The notes under the pieces: generated by a model
Databases searched by the model: none
What the model saw: only the letters and a program-made list of their open reading frames with translations
What the model was told of the DNA's origin: nothing
NCBI RefSeq assembly: GCF_014695775.1
Contig: NZ_JACJOX010000059.1
Location: 1 to 47,795, forward strand
Length of the DNA: 47,795 nucleotides
Origin: Leptolyngbya sp. FACHB-60
GTDB taxonomy: Bacteria > Cyanobacteriota > Cyanobacteriia > Phormidesmidales > Phormidesmidaceae
Reading direction: 5' to 3'
Made by a program: the position numbers and the translations under genes
In this document: one piece after another, positions 26,240-35,743 of the stretch
How the letters are laid out: every line of letters starts with the position of its first letter
Numbering within the stretch: the stretch's first letter is position 1

Positions 26240-26812
26240 CTACTGAAACTTTCGTTCCAATGACTTGAGATACTCGGTGTTGACTCCCGACTCGCGGGGC
26301 AGAGAGATTTTGCCGGTGCGGGCAATTTCGCGAATGCCAAAGCGGTTGAGCACCTGCACGATCGCCACCATCTTGCCGGGGTCACCCACCACCTCCAGGG
26401 TGAGAGAATCCTCAGACACATCTACCACCCGCGCCCGAAAGATTTGGGCGAACTCAATAATCTCAGAGCGGCTGGTGCTGGTGGCGTTGACCTTGAGCAG
26501 CATCAGCTCTCGCTCAACGCAGGGCGTGTCGGTGACGTCGTTGACCTTGAGCACATTGATCAACTTGTAGAGCTGCTTGGTGAGCTGCTCGATCACCGCA
26601 TCGTCGCCGGGCACCACCATGGTGATGCGAGAAATGCCTGAGGTTTCTGCCGGCCCCACCGCCAGGCTCTCAATGTTGAACCCGCGCCGGGCAAACAAAC
26701 CGGCAATGCGGCTCAGCACCCCGGCCTCGTCTTCAACCAGTACAGAAAGGGTGTGTTTGATGGCCTGCTGGGGAGCCACAGCCGAACTGGGGAGAATAGA
26801 AGGGTTAACCAT
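26240..26812 (-). CDS. ilvN: Acetolactate synthase small (regulatory) subunit
   Basis: Regulatory subunit that gives valine feedback control of acetohydroxyacid synthase in branched-chain amino acid synthesis. The N-terminal ACT domain starts at KHTLSVLVEDEAGVLSRIAGLF and continues through RRGFNIESLAVGPAE. The C-terminal domain holds FRARVVDVSEDSLTLEV and FGIREIARTGKISLPRE. About 190 residues from ATG 26812; the frame is open ten residues further but that part is not family-like. The large subunit is elsewhere. Confidence 0.96.
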   Translation of the reverse strand: MVNPSILPSSAVAPQQAIKHTLSVLVEDEAGVLSRIAGLFARRGFNIESLAVGPAETSGISRITMVVPGDDAVIEQLTKQLYKLINVLKVNDVTDTPCVERELMLLKVNATSTSRSEIIEFAQIFRARVVDVSEDSLTLEVVGDPGKMVAIVQVLNRFGIREIARTGKISLPRESGVNTEYLKSLERKFQ

Positions 26813-27189
26813 AGGGCCTGGGGATGTAGAAGGTCTCAGCACCAGCGCTGATGCGCGAGAGTTGCAAAACTAACAAACCTCAATACTATCCCGAAAGTCT
26901 CTGCCTTAAAACCATCCCTTCTGTACCCATTCACCATTTCTCCTGACAAAACACTGAACTTCCTTACCCTTTCTCCTCTAAGGACTTTTGTGTGGGCGAT
27001 CGCCTGGCTGAAAGACCAACAATGCCGTTGCTCCTTTGACGTCGCTAATACAAACAGGCACTAGCTCCCTCCCCCGCCCATCTCATCCTCACATCTTCAT
27101 TTAGCTTGGCTTCACAAACCCCCAAAGCCTGCCCACATCCCCCAGATTGGGTATCCTTGAGGCACTAGCCTACCGTCACTGCATTTGGC
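26813..27189. other. 377 bp intergenic region
   Basis: Between divergent ilvN and the large transporter gene. It holds a HIP1 site near 26998 and a pyrimidine-rich stretch near 27065-27105 (CTCCCTCCCCCGCCC style) like the repeats at 9672. No ORF or RNA gene is supported. Confidence 0.5.
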
Positions 27190-30100
27190 ATGAGCTTATC
27201 TGGCCCCGCTAAAGAGATTCAGTCCCTCAAGGGGCGCTTTCTCGACCTGATTAACTTGCGCCCTGGGGAAGAAGAGCGCACGCTGCTCATGTTTGCCTCT
27301 TACACTGCCACTTCCATGGGCATTTTGTGGCTGGAGGTGAGTTCGGCAGCACTATTTTTGGGAGAGTACGGGGCGGCCAGCCTGCCGTTGATCTATATCT
27401 TTAGTGCTGGGGTAGGGCTGGGGCTGAGCGTGGTCTATTCCTGGCTACAGCGGCTGTTTCCGCTGCGCCGGGTGATTGTGATCATCGCCATGCTGATGGC
27501 TGTGCCAATTTTGGGATTTCGCTGGGGGCTAACGATACCGTGGCTAGCGGCTCCCATGGTCTTTTCGATGCGGCTGTGGATTGAGGCTATCTATGGGCTC
27601 AACGACCTCAACCTGTCGGTGACCGCCAACCAGTTGTTTAACATTCGCGAGATCAAGCGGGCGTATCCGATTATTAGCAGTGGCAATTTAGTCGCCGACG
27701 TGATCAGCGGCTTTTCGGTGTATCTGCTGCTCAAGCTGATTGGGCTGCAAAACGTGCTGCTGCTGTCCTTTGTGGTGATGGTAGTGGGGGCGGTCATTTT
27801 GTATCACCTCAGCCGCAACTATGAGCACGCCTTCCCCGACTCGCCTCGACGCCAGGCGGAAGATGCTGAGTCAGTGGAGAGCTTCAAGTCGCGCCAACGG
27901 CTTCAGGGGCCAATCCAGCAGTACGTGGTGCTGCTGTTTTCGTTCTTTGTGCTGGCCCAGATGCTGCTGTTCTCCATTGAGTTTCAGTTCTTTAACCAGC
28001 TAGAAACTAGCTTAGATGTCGCCGCGATCGCGGCTTTTTTGGGCTTTTTTAGCGGTCTGCTGGGGCTAATTGAGCTATTTACCCAGTGGTTTACCTCCAG
28101 CCGACTGATTGAGCGGGAGGGGGTGTTTAAGGTAGCCCTAGTGCTGCCCTCGGTGATTGTGGTGATTGGGGTAATTACGCTAGTGGCCAGCTACCCGGTG
28201 CGCATGGGGTTGATGGCCATGTTCGTCGGATTGATCGTGCTGAAGTTTTTTGATGAATGGCTGCGCTATACGTTGGTGGCCACCACGCGCCCGATTTTGT
28301 TTCAGCCGATTCCTGACCAGGTGCGCAGCACGGTGCAGTCGTGGGTGGGGGGTATTGCCGAGCCGCTGTCGATGGGGGGCACGGGGGTGGCTATTTTGGT
28401 CACCATCGCCGTTTGCAACCGCATTGGGCTGGTTGATACTCTGGTGCAGGCGCGGCTGTTTTTGCTGGGCACAGTGGTGGCGGCACTGGTGTGGTTTGCG
28501 ATTATGGTAATGCTGCGATCGCGCTATCTCAACCTGCTGGTGCGGGGGGCCGAGCGCGGCCTGCTGACCTTTTCTGACGCCAACTTGCGGGTGCTCAAGC
28601 GCGCCTTTATTGAGCAGCTCGAAAAGCCTGGGTTAGACGCCAACAAGCGATCGTGTATTGAACTGCTGAGCCACATTGACCCTCAAAACGTGGGTGAGAT
28701 CTTGGCTCCCCGCCTGACCGCCCTGCCCCCTGCCCTCCAGCGTCAAAGCCTGGAGGCGATGCTAGAGTATCCCAACCCGGCCTACACCGCCCAGGTGCAG
28801 GAGCTACTAGAGGTGCCCAACCAGGCTCCTGAAATTTTGGCCCAGGCGCTGCGCTACGTGTGGCTGGCCCAGGAACGCTTTGACATCAACGATCTACGCC
28901 CCTACCTGCCGCCGGAGGTGGATGCGGTGGTGCGGGGCACGGCAGCCTCGCTGATGCTGCGGCGGGGCAACTTGCAGGAGCGGGCCGAGGCCACCGCCAC
29001 CCTGCGCAAAATGCTGGTGCATGACGAAGAACGGGAGCGGGTGATGGGCTGCCGCGCCCTGGGTGAGGCCGACTATATGGAATCGCTCAGCATTTATATT
29101 GACGACCTGCTGCAAGACTCCTCGCTGCGGGTGCGACGGGCAATATTGGAGGCGATCGCCGCCACCCAGTACAAAAAATATTACCCCTCGCTGCTCAAAG
29201 CGCTCCAGTACAAGTCAACCCGCGAGGCCGCCATAGCCGCCCTTACCCGCCTGGGCAACGAGGCCCTGCCCATGCTTCAAGAACTGGCCCTCGACAGCTA
29301 CCGTCCCGAAATTCTGCGCAACCAGGCCTGGCAGGTGATTGGCAACATTGGCACCATACCCGCCCTAGAGTTTTTGCTTCAAAACCTGGTCACTACCTGG
29401 GGTAACACCCGCCGCCACATTTTGCGAATTTTGCTCAGCCTGTATCAGGAATCGGGGGTGAAGCGATCGTCCTTGATTGACGGGGTGTTGGATCGCGGCT
29501 TAGGCCGCAGCGGCATCGAAGATCTGATCAATACTGAGCTGGCTTTTGCTGGGCAAATGCTGGCCGCTAAGGTCGATCTGGCCGCTAACCGAGTGGATGG
29601 CATTGAGGCCGACCTGCTGCGCAAAGCCCTCGACGGGTTACAGGCCGATGCCACTGAGCGGCTGTTTATGCTGCTGCGGTTTGTGTCGCCCGCCACGGCC
29701 ATTCAAGCGGCCCAGGTGAGCCTCAGCGGGTCAGCGGCCCAGTGGGCCAGGGGCATTGAAATTCTCGATAACGTGGTGGATGTGGCCAACAAACGGTCAA
29801 TTTTGATCTTGCTCGATCGCCGCGCAGATGCCGACAAACTTAAGCTGCTGGCCCTCTCTACGCCGCTGATTGCCTACCGCCCACTGCTACCCCGCGATCG
29901 CCTGCGTCAGCTGCTCGATCTGCGCAACTTTTTGTCAGACTGGACCATTGCCTGCTGCTTTCACCTGGCCCGCGTGCAGCGGTGGAATCTCACCGCCGAG
30001 CACACCCTAGCCTCGCTACAGCACTCTACCGGCTTTGTGCGCGAGGCTGTGCTGACCTACCTAGCCGTGGCCTCGCCCCGCGCCCTGCGGGAGCTGCTGC

Positions 30101-30195
30101 CCCTGATGCAGCAAGACGCCGACCCGCTGGTGCTGGCCCAGGTTAAACAGCTGATCAACACCTATAATCTGGAGCCGAGCCCCTCCGCTAGCTGA
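27190..30195 (+). CDS. Nucleotide-transporter-like membrane protein with HEAT-repeat C-terminus
   Basis: A very long (1001 residues) two-part protein. Residues about 30-450 are membrane-spanning, with some ten to twelve hydrophobic segments, and resemble the Npt/ATP-ADP translocase branch of the major facilitator group (LRPGEEERTLLMFASYTATS, YIFSAGVGLGLSVVYSW). Residues about 455-990 are soluble and built of helical pairs typical of HEAT repeats (RVMGCRALGEADY, RVRRAILEAIAATQYKKYYPSLLKAL, REAAIAALTRLGNEALP). It may exchange nucleotides or act as a membrane-anchored scaffold. The next gene encodes a cyclic-nucleotide-binding domain only 52 bases away, suggesting control by cNMP. Confidence 0.8.
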   Translation: MSLSGPAKEIQSLKGRFLDLINLRPGEEERTLLMFASYTATSMGILWLEVSSAALFLGEYGAASLPLIYIFSAGVGLGLSVVYSWLQRLFPLRRVIVIIAMLMAVPILGFRWGLTIPWLAAPMVFSMRLWIEAIYGLNDLNLSVTANQLFNIREIKRAYPIISSGNLVADVISGFSVYLLLKLIGLQNVLLLSFVVMVVGAVILYHLSRNYEHAFPDSPRRQAEDAESVESFKSRQRLQGPIQQYVVLLFSFFVLAQMLLFSIEFQFFNQLETSLDVAAIAAFLGFFSGLLGLIELFTQWFTSSRLIEREGVFKVALVLPSVIVVIGVITLVASYPVRMGLMAMFVGLIVLKFFDEWLRYTLVATTRPILFQPIPDQVRSTVQSWVGGIAEPLSMGGTGVAILVTIAVCNRIGLVDTLVQARLFLLGTVVAALVWFAIMVMLRSRYLNLLVRGAERGLLTFSDANLRVLKRAFIEQLEKPGLDANKRSCIELLSHIDPQNVGEILAPRLTALPPALQRQSLEAMLEYPNPAYTAQVQELLEVPNQAPEILAQALRYVWLAQERFDINDLRPYLPPEVDAVVRGTAASLMLRRGNLQERAEATATLRKMLVHDEERERVMGCRALGEADYMESLSIYIDDLLQDSSLRVRRAILEAIAATQYKKYYPSLLKALQYKSTREAAIAALTRLGNEALPMLQELALDSYRPEILRNQAWQVIGNIGTIPALEFLLQNLVTTWGNTRRHILRILLSLYQESGVKRSSLIDGVLDRGLGRSGIEDLINTELAFAGQMLAAKVDLAANRVDGIEADLLRKALDGLQADATERLFMLLRFVSPATAIQAAQVSLSGSAAQWARGIEILDNVVDVANKRSILILLDRRADADKLKLLALSTPLIAYRPLLPRDRLRQLLDLRNFLSDWTIACCFHLARVQRWNLTAEHTLASLQHSTGFVREAVLTYLAVASPRALRELLPLMQQDADPLVLAQVKQLINTYNLEPSPSAS

Positions 30196-30247
30196 CGCAT
30201 TCTGGCCCCGTTCACCCGCCGTTGCCCCGTAGGTCAAATCGCCCCTC

Positions 30248-30778
30248 ATGCTAAACAGCGTCGAACGACTCTTATTTATTCGCAACGTCCCCATGTTCAA
30301 AGAGCTGCGGGATGACTTTTTGGTGCGCCTGGCCTCGGTGATGGATGAAGTGTTCTACGACAGCAACTACACCATCATCACCGAAGGCCAGGAGGGGCGA
30401 TCGATGTACATTGTGGTGTCGGGCCGCGTCAGTGTGCACATTGGCGGGCAAGAAGTGGCCCAGCTCAAGGAAGACGAATGCTTTGGCGAAATGTCGGTGT
30501 TTGATGCCGAGCCGCGATCGGCCTCGGTCACTACCCTAGATCCCTGCGCTTGCCTGGTGCTCACCCAGCAGCAGCTCTACGACGCCATTGACGAAACCCC
30601 TGGCATTGCGGTCAACGTCATTCGCCTGCTCTCGCGCCGCATTCGCGAGCTTAACCAGGATCTCAACCAGGTCAAACAGCAGCTGACGCAGCCTTCACCG
30701 TTTCCCCAAACCCGGCCCCAGTGGTATCGGCCTCTGCCTTTTCCGCCGTCGGAACCCCTGGCGCGATCGGGCAGCTAG
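30248..30778 (+). CDS. Stand-alone cyclic nucleotide-binding domain protein
   Basis: A 176-residue protein consisting of one cNMP-binding domain (about 5-125). FKELRDDFLVRLASVMDE opens the beta barrel, and the phosphate-binding cassette is ECFGEMSVFDAEPRSASVTT, with the Glu and Arg that contact the cyclic nucleotide. A helix follows (LLSRRIRELNQDLNQVKQQL), and the Pro-rich tail has no HTH, so it is not a Crp-type regulator. It lies directly behind the HEAT-repeat transporter and is probably its soluble partner. Confidence 0.88.
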   Translation: MLNSVERLLFIRNVPMFKELRDDFLVRLASVMDEVFYDSNYTIITEGQEGRSMYIVVSGRVSVHIGGQEVAQLKEDECFGEMSVFDAEPRSASVTTLDPCACLVLTQQQLYDAIDETPGIAVNVIRLLSRRIRELNQDLNQVKQQLTQPSPFPQTRPQWYRPLPFPPSEPLARSGS

Positions 30779-30838
30779 GGATGAAGGCATTGGGGTGCAA
30801 GGTTTAAGCAAGGCTAGAACAGCGACCTCAAAACATTC

Positions 30839-31054
30839 TCAAAAAGGGGGGTGTAAGCCCAAACCCCGGAGAATTCCGTCAACTTGCACGCTGCTCAACC
30901 GTGCCAGAAATGCTTGAAGCGATCTGAAACCAGTTCGGTATTCGCGATCCCACAGGCTCAACGGTCGATGGGGCAAGCGCTGGCACACTTGTTTGAGCTG
31001 AAAGGCAGCAAGGTAGCTTGGCTTCTGGGCTTTCCCAACTCGCAATGCGCTCAT
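30839..31054 (-). pseudogene. Transposase remnant
   Basis: A 71-residue frame with VCQRLPHRPLSLWDREY, which resembles the catalytic-core strand of cyanobacterial DDE transposases (LP-RP-LWD-EY pattern). Both ends and all other parts of a transposase are missing, and the neighbouring frames are broken. It is judged a decayed fragment that sits just downstream of the kinase gene. The family assignment is from memory of the motif only. Confidence 0.5.
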
Positions 31055-31265
31055 GGTGCAAGGGCAGCGCCCAACTGCCCTCAGCTCCAGGGATCTAGGT
31101 CAGAGTGCTATACCCTTGACCGAGACTCACTGATCCCAACCTCCCGCCGCTAGTGGCCTGGGTCTCATGGGTGCGTTTCCGTAATCGCTTTGCCTCGGGG
31201 CGGAGCCGTCCGGTATGATTGCCCGCCAGTACCATTGTTTGAAATCTGTTCAAGCTAAAGTCGCA

Positions 31266-32774
31266 TCATCCGTTTAGTCTAGACTGCAGATTCCTCCAAG
31301 GTTTTGCCCGAATGCCTGTCCACTCGCTTAACTCATTGCAGAGCCATCCAATTTCCTGACGATCGCCGTCGACAACAATTATTTGATCATCAGCTGGGAA
31401 GTTCAAGTTGAGTCGATAGCGGGTCGGGACATCTTCGCCAGCAGAAATGCTCATTAGTCTTCCTTGAAAAATTTCAGTCGGTTCAACACTTTTTAGCAGG
31501 TTTAGAGTAACAATAACTACCTTATCCTTTTTTTGAAATGTAACATTGGCACTAGCAATGGGTAAACTTCTAGCACTTTCAAAGGACATATCAACCGCTT
31601 CCCCTCCATCTGTATCTTGAAGTATAGGCAGGAACCTAGAAAAACTCAAAATTAGCATCGGCAAGAGAAGCAAGGCAAGGAACCAATCAATGAAAATTAA
31701 TGCACAAACTGTTATTGAGATTACTGCTAGACACGCCCACATAATCAAGGAACGTTCCCTATCTGAATACTTATTTAAAAACTTATTTAAAATCTTGCCT
31801 GAAAAGGTGTATTGAATTTGCTTTAATGGCAATTCTAGTTGAAGAGTGGTTTGAGTTGCCTTCAGGAAAATAGAAGAGGATGGACGTGTTGTTATACCTA
31901 GGTGTTTTTTGGGTAGGGTCAATGCCGCTTTTGGCTCTTGGGGAGGCTTGAGAAAGTGTAGCCTTGCGTCTTGTGCTGTTGCCGGTCTTTGGGTTAGGCT
32001 TGGGTCTGTTAGCCATTCGATCCAACTGATGAAAGACCCGCTGAGGGACGTCAAGTGCTTAAATTCGACGTGCAGATCGTTTTGAGGCAAATCGGCAGGA
32101 TGTTGACCTGTCGCTAAATAAATTAAGGTCATACCGACACCATACAAATCGGATGCCGGTAACGATCGTCCACCAAATTGCTCGGGTGGCATATAGCCAT
32201 AGGTGCCAACCACGGTTACCGTACCACTATGAGCGGCTGTTTGTACCGAGCCAAAATCAATTAGATAAACCTCACCCGGACTATTGCCACTGCGGTTTTT
32301 TAGCAACACATTGCTCGGTTTAATATCGCGATGAATGACAGGTGGTTGAAGGCGATAAAGGTACTCCAAAATATCTAGCAAGTCTTTAGCGATTGCCGTT
32401 AGTTCTGCTTCGCTAAACCTGCATCCATCCTGTATTAATTGTTGTAGCGAGCGTGCCTCAATGTAGCCTTGCACCAGTGCAAAACCCTTGCCAAACTCGA
32501 TTTCTACCTCAAAAAAATCGAGGTATTGAGGTATTGCTGGATGATTAAGAGCTTTAAGAGTTTCTGCCTCGCGCTCAAATAATTTCAAATCCTCCCAGGT
32601 AAAATCTGGGCTAAATAGTAAGAGTTTAATGACAACAGGCAATTGGTTTTTTAAATCGAGGGCCAAAAACGTTTGCCGTCCGGGTTTGCGACCCAGCAGT
32701 GCTTGAATTTGATAGCGATCGTGCAAGATTTGATTTACGAATGGACTGCCAGCACTGCCATCGAAATTGGCCAT
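31266..32774 (-). CDS. Serine/threonine protein kinase with membrane segments
   Basis: A 502-residue eukaryotic-type kinase. The Gly-rich loop is LLGRKPGRQTF, the ATP Lys is Lys50 in VVIKLL, the catalytic loop is HRDIKPSNVLL (Asp150) and the metal-binding motif is IDFGS (Asp173). The activation segment includes GTYGYMPPEQF. After the kinase domain (about 20-275) come a linker, two hydrophobic segments (about 340-385) and a C-terminal domain of about 110 residues with no known match. The DNA is AT-richer than its flanks and is bracketed by two transposase remnants, suggesting acquisition by transfer. Confidence 0.93.
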   Translation of the reverse strand: MANFDGSAGSPFVNQILHDRYQIQALLGRKPGRQTFLALDLKNQLPVVIKLLLFSPDFTWEDLKLFEREAETLKALNHPAIPQYLDFFEVEIEFGKGFALVQGYIEARSLQQLIQDGCRFSEAELTAIAKDLLDILEYLYRLQPPVIHRDIKPSNVLLKNRSGNSPGEVYLIDFGSVQTAAHSGTVTVVGTYGYMPPEQFGGRSLPASDLYGVGMTLIYLATGQHPADLPQNDLHVEFKHLTSLSGSFISWIEWLTDPSLTQRPATAQDARLHFLKPPQEPKAALTLPKKHLGITTRPSSSIFLKATQTTLQLELPLKQIQYTFSGKILNKFLNKYSDRERSLIMWACLAVISITVCALIFIDWFLALLLLPMLILSFSRFLPILQDTDGGEAVDMSFESARSLPIASANVTFQKKDKVVIVTLNLLKSVEPTEIFQGRLMSISAGEDVPTRYRLNLNFPADDQIIVVDGDRQEIGWLCNELSEWTGIRAKPWRNLQSRLNG

Positions 32775-32808
32775 TGGTAAACCTTTTTGATCTGAACAAA
32801 CACTACGG

Positions 32809-33036
32809 ATGTCTTTGGCATCTTTGCATCAAAGGTACCCAACTTTATGGGGGCTCACCCCCGAGATCAGCAATCAATGGGCCCGGTTGATCGGGAATGC
32901 TGTCATCTACTACAACTCCGCCATTCCGTTGCGTCTACTCACCAAGTACGAGGTCAGTGGGAATGCGAAAGCCCTGCCCATCATCACGCAGATCTCACCG
33001 GCGACTTGGCGACACATCTATCGAATGGGCACGTAG
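32809..33036 (+). pseudogene. Tn3-family transposase, C-terminal remnant
   Basis: A 75-residue frame matching the very end of Tn3-type TnpA proteins: WGLTPEISNQW, NAVIYYNSAI, LLTKYEVSGN, then ITQISPATWRHIYRMG, which corresponds to the LSPLGWEHI-type ending. The rest of the transposase and the resolvase are absent. It abuts the 5' flank of the kinase gene, so the kinase promoter lies at or in this remnant. Confidence 0.75.
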
Positions 33037-33196
33037 GCTTTGCTACGAGGGTGTGTTCTTCATCCAAAAATCCCCTTTACCCTTAAGCCTAAAACTTTCA
33101 GCTCATCTCTCTTCAACATAATTTTTCTTAACTCTGCGACACGTCTTTAGGGCCTGGGCAAGCTAACGGTACGATGCCGTTTTTGAGGATTTGCCC

Positions 33197-33787
33197 ATGG
33201 GGGTACTGATACTGTTGGTGGCCGTACTGCTGATTGCGGTGGTCTTTTTTGTCAATCTCTACAACCGGTTAGTGACCGGTCGCAATCGTTATCAAAATGC
33301 CTACGCTCAGATCGATGTGCAGTTGCGCCGCCGTTACGACCTGATTCCTAACCTGGTAGAGAGCGTCAAGGGCTACATGGCCCACGAGAAAGAAACCTTG
33401 GCAGCAGTAATCAACGCCCGCAACAGCGCCATGAGCGCCAGCCGTCAAGCGGCTCAAGCTCCCGGCGATCCGCGAGCGATGACGCAACTGGCCGCAGCCG
33501 AGGGCATGCTCGACAACACCTTGGGGCGGTTGTTCGCACTATCGGAGGCTTACCCCGACCTCAAGGCCAATCAAAATATGGCCCAACTGATCGAAGAACT
33601 GCGCTCCACCGAAAACCGCATTGCCTTTGCTCGCCAGGCATTTAATGACTCTGTCACCCTCTATAACACCCAGCGGGAAATGTTCCCCGGCAACCTGATC
33701 GCGGGCAGCTTTAATTTCAACTCGGCTCAGCTGCTCGAAGAAAGCACCCCTGAGGTCAAAGAAGTTCCCCGCGTATCCTTTAGCTAG
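33197..33787 (+). CDS. LemA family protein
   Basis: A membrane-anchored protein of about 196 residues. One N-terminal segment (LILLVAVLLIAVVFFVNLY) precedes the LemA helical bundle: NRYQNAYAQIDVQLRRRYDL, IPNLVESVKGYMAHE, ENRIAFARQAFNDSV and the end AGSFNFNSAQ. LemA proteins accompany M48 proteases and probably serve membrane quality control. ATG 33197 is preferred over TTG 33191 because GAGGA is seven bases upstream. The M48 gene starts two bases after the stop. Confidence 0.95.
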   Translation: MGVLILLVAVLLIAVVFFVNLYNRLVTGRNRYQNAYAQIDVQLRRRYDLIPNLVESVKGYMAHEKETLAAVINARNSAMSASRQAAQAPGDPRAMTQLAAAEGMLDNTLGRLFALSEAYPDLKANQNMAQLIEELRSTENRIAFARQAFNDSVTLYNTQREMFPGNLIAGSFNFNSAQLLEESTPEVKEVPRVSFS

Positions 33788-33789
33788 CC

Positions 33790-35733
33790 ATGAATTTCTT
33801 TGAGCATCAAGACCAGGCCCGCCGCAACACCACCAAGCTACTGCTGCTGTTTGGGCTGTCGATCGCGGTGATGATCGCAGCATTTTATGGAGTTGCGATC
33901 GCGGTTCTATCCACCCAGGTCACCCCGGAGCTTGGCGGTTTAGTGCTCTGGCGGCCCGGCGTCTTGTTTTGGGTAGCCAGCGGTACCCTCGCTTTTATGG
34001 TGGTAGGCAGCTCGACCAAAATGGCTCAGCTCAGCCAGGGGGGCCACAGCTTGGCCAAAGGGCTGGGCGGGCGAGAGTTAAACCCCCTCACCGACGACCC
34101 CGATGAGCAACGGCTGATCAACGTGGTCAGCGAGATGGCCCTGGCGTCGGGAACCCCCATCCCCGCTGTGTATCTGCTGGATGACGAACCGGGCATCAAC
34201 GCCTTTGCGGCGGGCCATACCGCTGATAAAGCGGTGATTGGAGTGACCCGTGGCTGTCTTGACCAGCTCAGCCGCGACGAGTTGCAAGGGGTGATTGGCC
34301 ACGAGTTTAGCCACATTCTCAACGGCGACATGGGCCTCAACCTCAAGCTGATTGGGGTCATCCACGGTCTGCTGCTGATCTACATCGCCGGGCGGGTGGT
34401 GCTGCGCTGGAACTACTACCCTAGCGGGTCGCTGCGCCGGTCTAAGGATGACAACGGCGGTCGGGCCATACTGGCGGCGGCCTTGGCTATGGTCGTGATT
34501 GGCTACCTGGGGGTGCTGTGCGGCCGGCTGATCAAAAGTGCCGTCTCGCGGGAGCGAGAGTTTCTAGCCGATGCCTCGGCGGTGCAGTTTACTCGCAACC
34601 CCGAGGGTTTGACCGGGGCGCTGCGCAAAATTGGTCAGATTTCGGCGGGGTCGACGATGGTTTCCCCCATGGCTGAAACCGCCAGCCACCTGCTGTTTGG
34701 CGAGGCCAACGGCAACCTGTCATTTTTGGGCGGTTGGTTTGCCACCCATCCACCTCTAGGTGAGCGGCTGCGACGTCTGGGCCAGGTGCCCATTCCCCAG
34801 GGAGTTTTTCCCTTAAGAGCCGGAGGATCGGTTAGTTCCTCTAATTCTTCAGGCGAATCGCTGGTGATGGGGCTGCACGGGGGCACAATCACCGCCGTGC
34901 AACAGGAAACTGTTGCGATCGCCTCCCCCGCCCCCAGCCAGTTTGTGACCGCCATCGGTACCACCGACGCTCGGCGGCTAGATCAGGTGCGATCGCTGCT
35001 GAGTGAGTTGCCCGCCGAGGTTAAGTCGGCCCTGCAAGACCCCACTGCTGCTGCCGAGGTCGTGTATGCTCTGCTAGTGCGAACCAAGCCCGCCCTACAA
35101 ACTCAGCAGATCGAGTACCTATCCAACACCTATGGTCCAGATTGTAGAGAGCGCGTAGGACAGATTTACAATCGAGTTCGCGCCCTTAAGCCAGGGCAAG
35201 ATCTGCTGTTGCTAGAGGCGCTAGTTCCTGCCCTCCAACAGCTCGACTCCGAGTCGGGGCAAAAGTTTATCCAAACGGCCCAGGCCCTGAGTCAGCCGGG
35301 GGGCCGCCTGCTGCTCTCAAACTATCCGCTACAGCTGATTCTGCGCAAACGATTGTCGAGTCATTCGGGTCAATCGGCGATCATCACCGACATAAACGAT
35401 CTCTGGGGCGATGCCCTGGTGGTGCTGGCCCTGCTGGCGCGAGTTGGCCACACCCGCCCAGAGGACGCCATCTACGCCTTTAAGCTGGGTATTTCGCAAC
35501 TGCCGGGAGCCAAAACCCAAACCTCTCCCAACCAGCTACCGCCGGTCAACAGCGCCGATATCAACGCCAGCCTCAGCCGCCTAGAGCAGGCTGCCCCTAA
35601 ACTTAAACAGACTATTGTCGATGCCTGCGCCCATACGGTGCTGGCCGACAACGATGTTACCCCCGCTGAGATGGGGCTACTGCGGGCGGTGGTGATCACC
35701 CTTGACTGCCCAGCCCCACCCTTTCTTACCTAG
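33790..35733 (+). CDS. M48 (HtpX-like) zinc metallopeptidase with long C-terminal extension
   Basis: A membrane protease of 647 residues. Two hydrophobic segments precede the catalytic site GHEFSHILNGD (His171, Glu172, His175), and EREFLADASAVQ supplies the third zinc ligand. Two more hydrophobic segments lie in between, at about 190-250. HtpX-type enzymes cut misfolded membrane proteins. From about residue 390 there is a soluble region with repeated helices, ending in a TerB-like segment (PAEMGLLRAVVITLD), so the protein is about twice the length of plain HtpX. It forms an operon with lemA. Confidence 0.92.
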   Translation: MNFFEHQDQARRNTTKLLLLFGLSIAVMIAAFYGVAIAVLSTQVTPELGGLVLWRPGVLFWVASGTLAFMVVGSSTKMAQLSQGGHSLAKGLGGRELNPLTDDPDEQRLINVVSEMALASGTPIPAVYLLDDEPGINAFAAGHTADKAVIGVTRGCLDQLSRDELQGVIGHEFSHILNGDMGLNLKLIGVIHGLLLIYIAGRVVLRWNYYPSGSLRRSKDDNGGRAILAAALAMVVIGYLGVLCGRLIKSAVSREREFLADASAVQFTRNPEGLTGALRKIGQISAGSTMVSPMAETASHLLFGEANGNLSFLGGWFATHPPLGERLRRLGQVPIPQGVFPLRAGGSVSSSNSSGESLVMGLHGGTITAVQQETVAIASPAPSQFVTAIGTTDARRLDQVRSLLSELPAEVKSALQDPTAAAEVVYALLVRTKPALQTQQIEYLSNTYGPDCRERVGQIYNRVRALKPGQDLLLLEALVPALQQLDSESGQKFIQTAQALSQPGGRLLLSNYPLQLILRKRLSSHSGQSAIITDINDLWGDALVVLALLARVGHTRPEDAIYAFKLGISQLPGAKTQTSPNQLPPVNSADINASLSRLEQAAPKLKQTIVDACAHTVLADNDVTPAEMGLLRAVVITLDCPAPPFLT

Positions 35734-35743
35734 CGCCGTTCTA

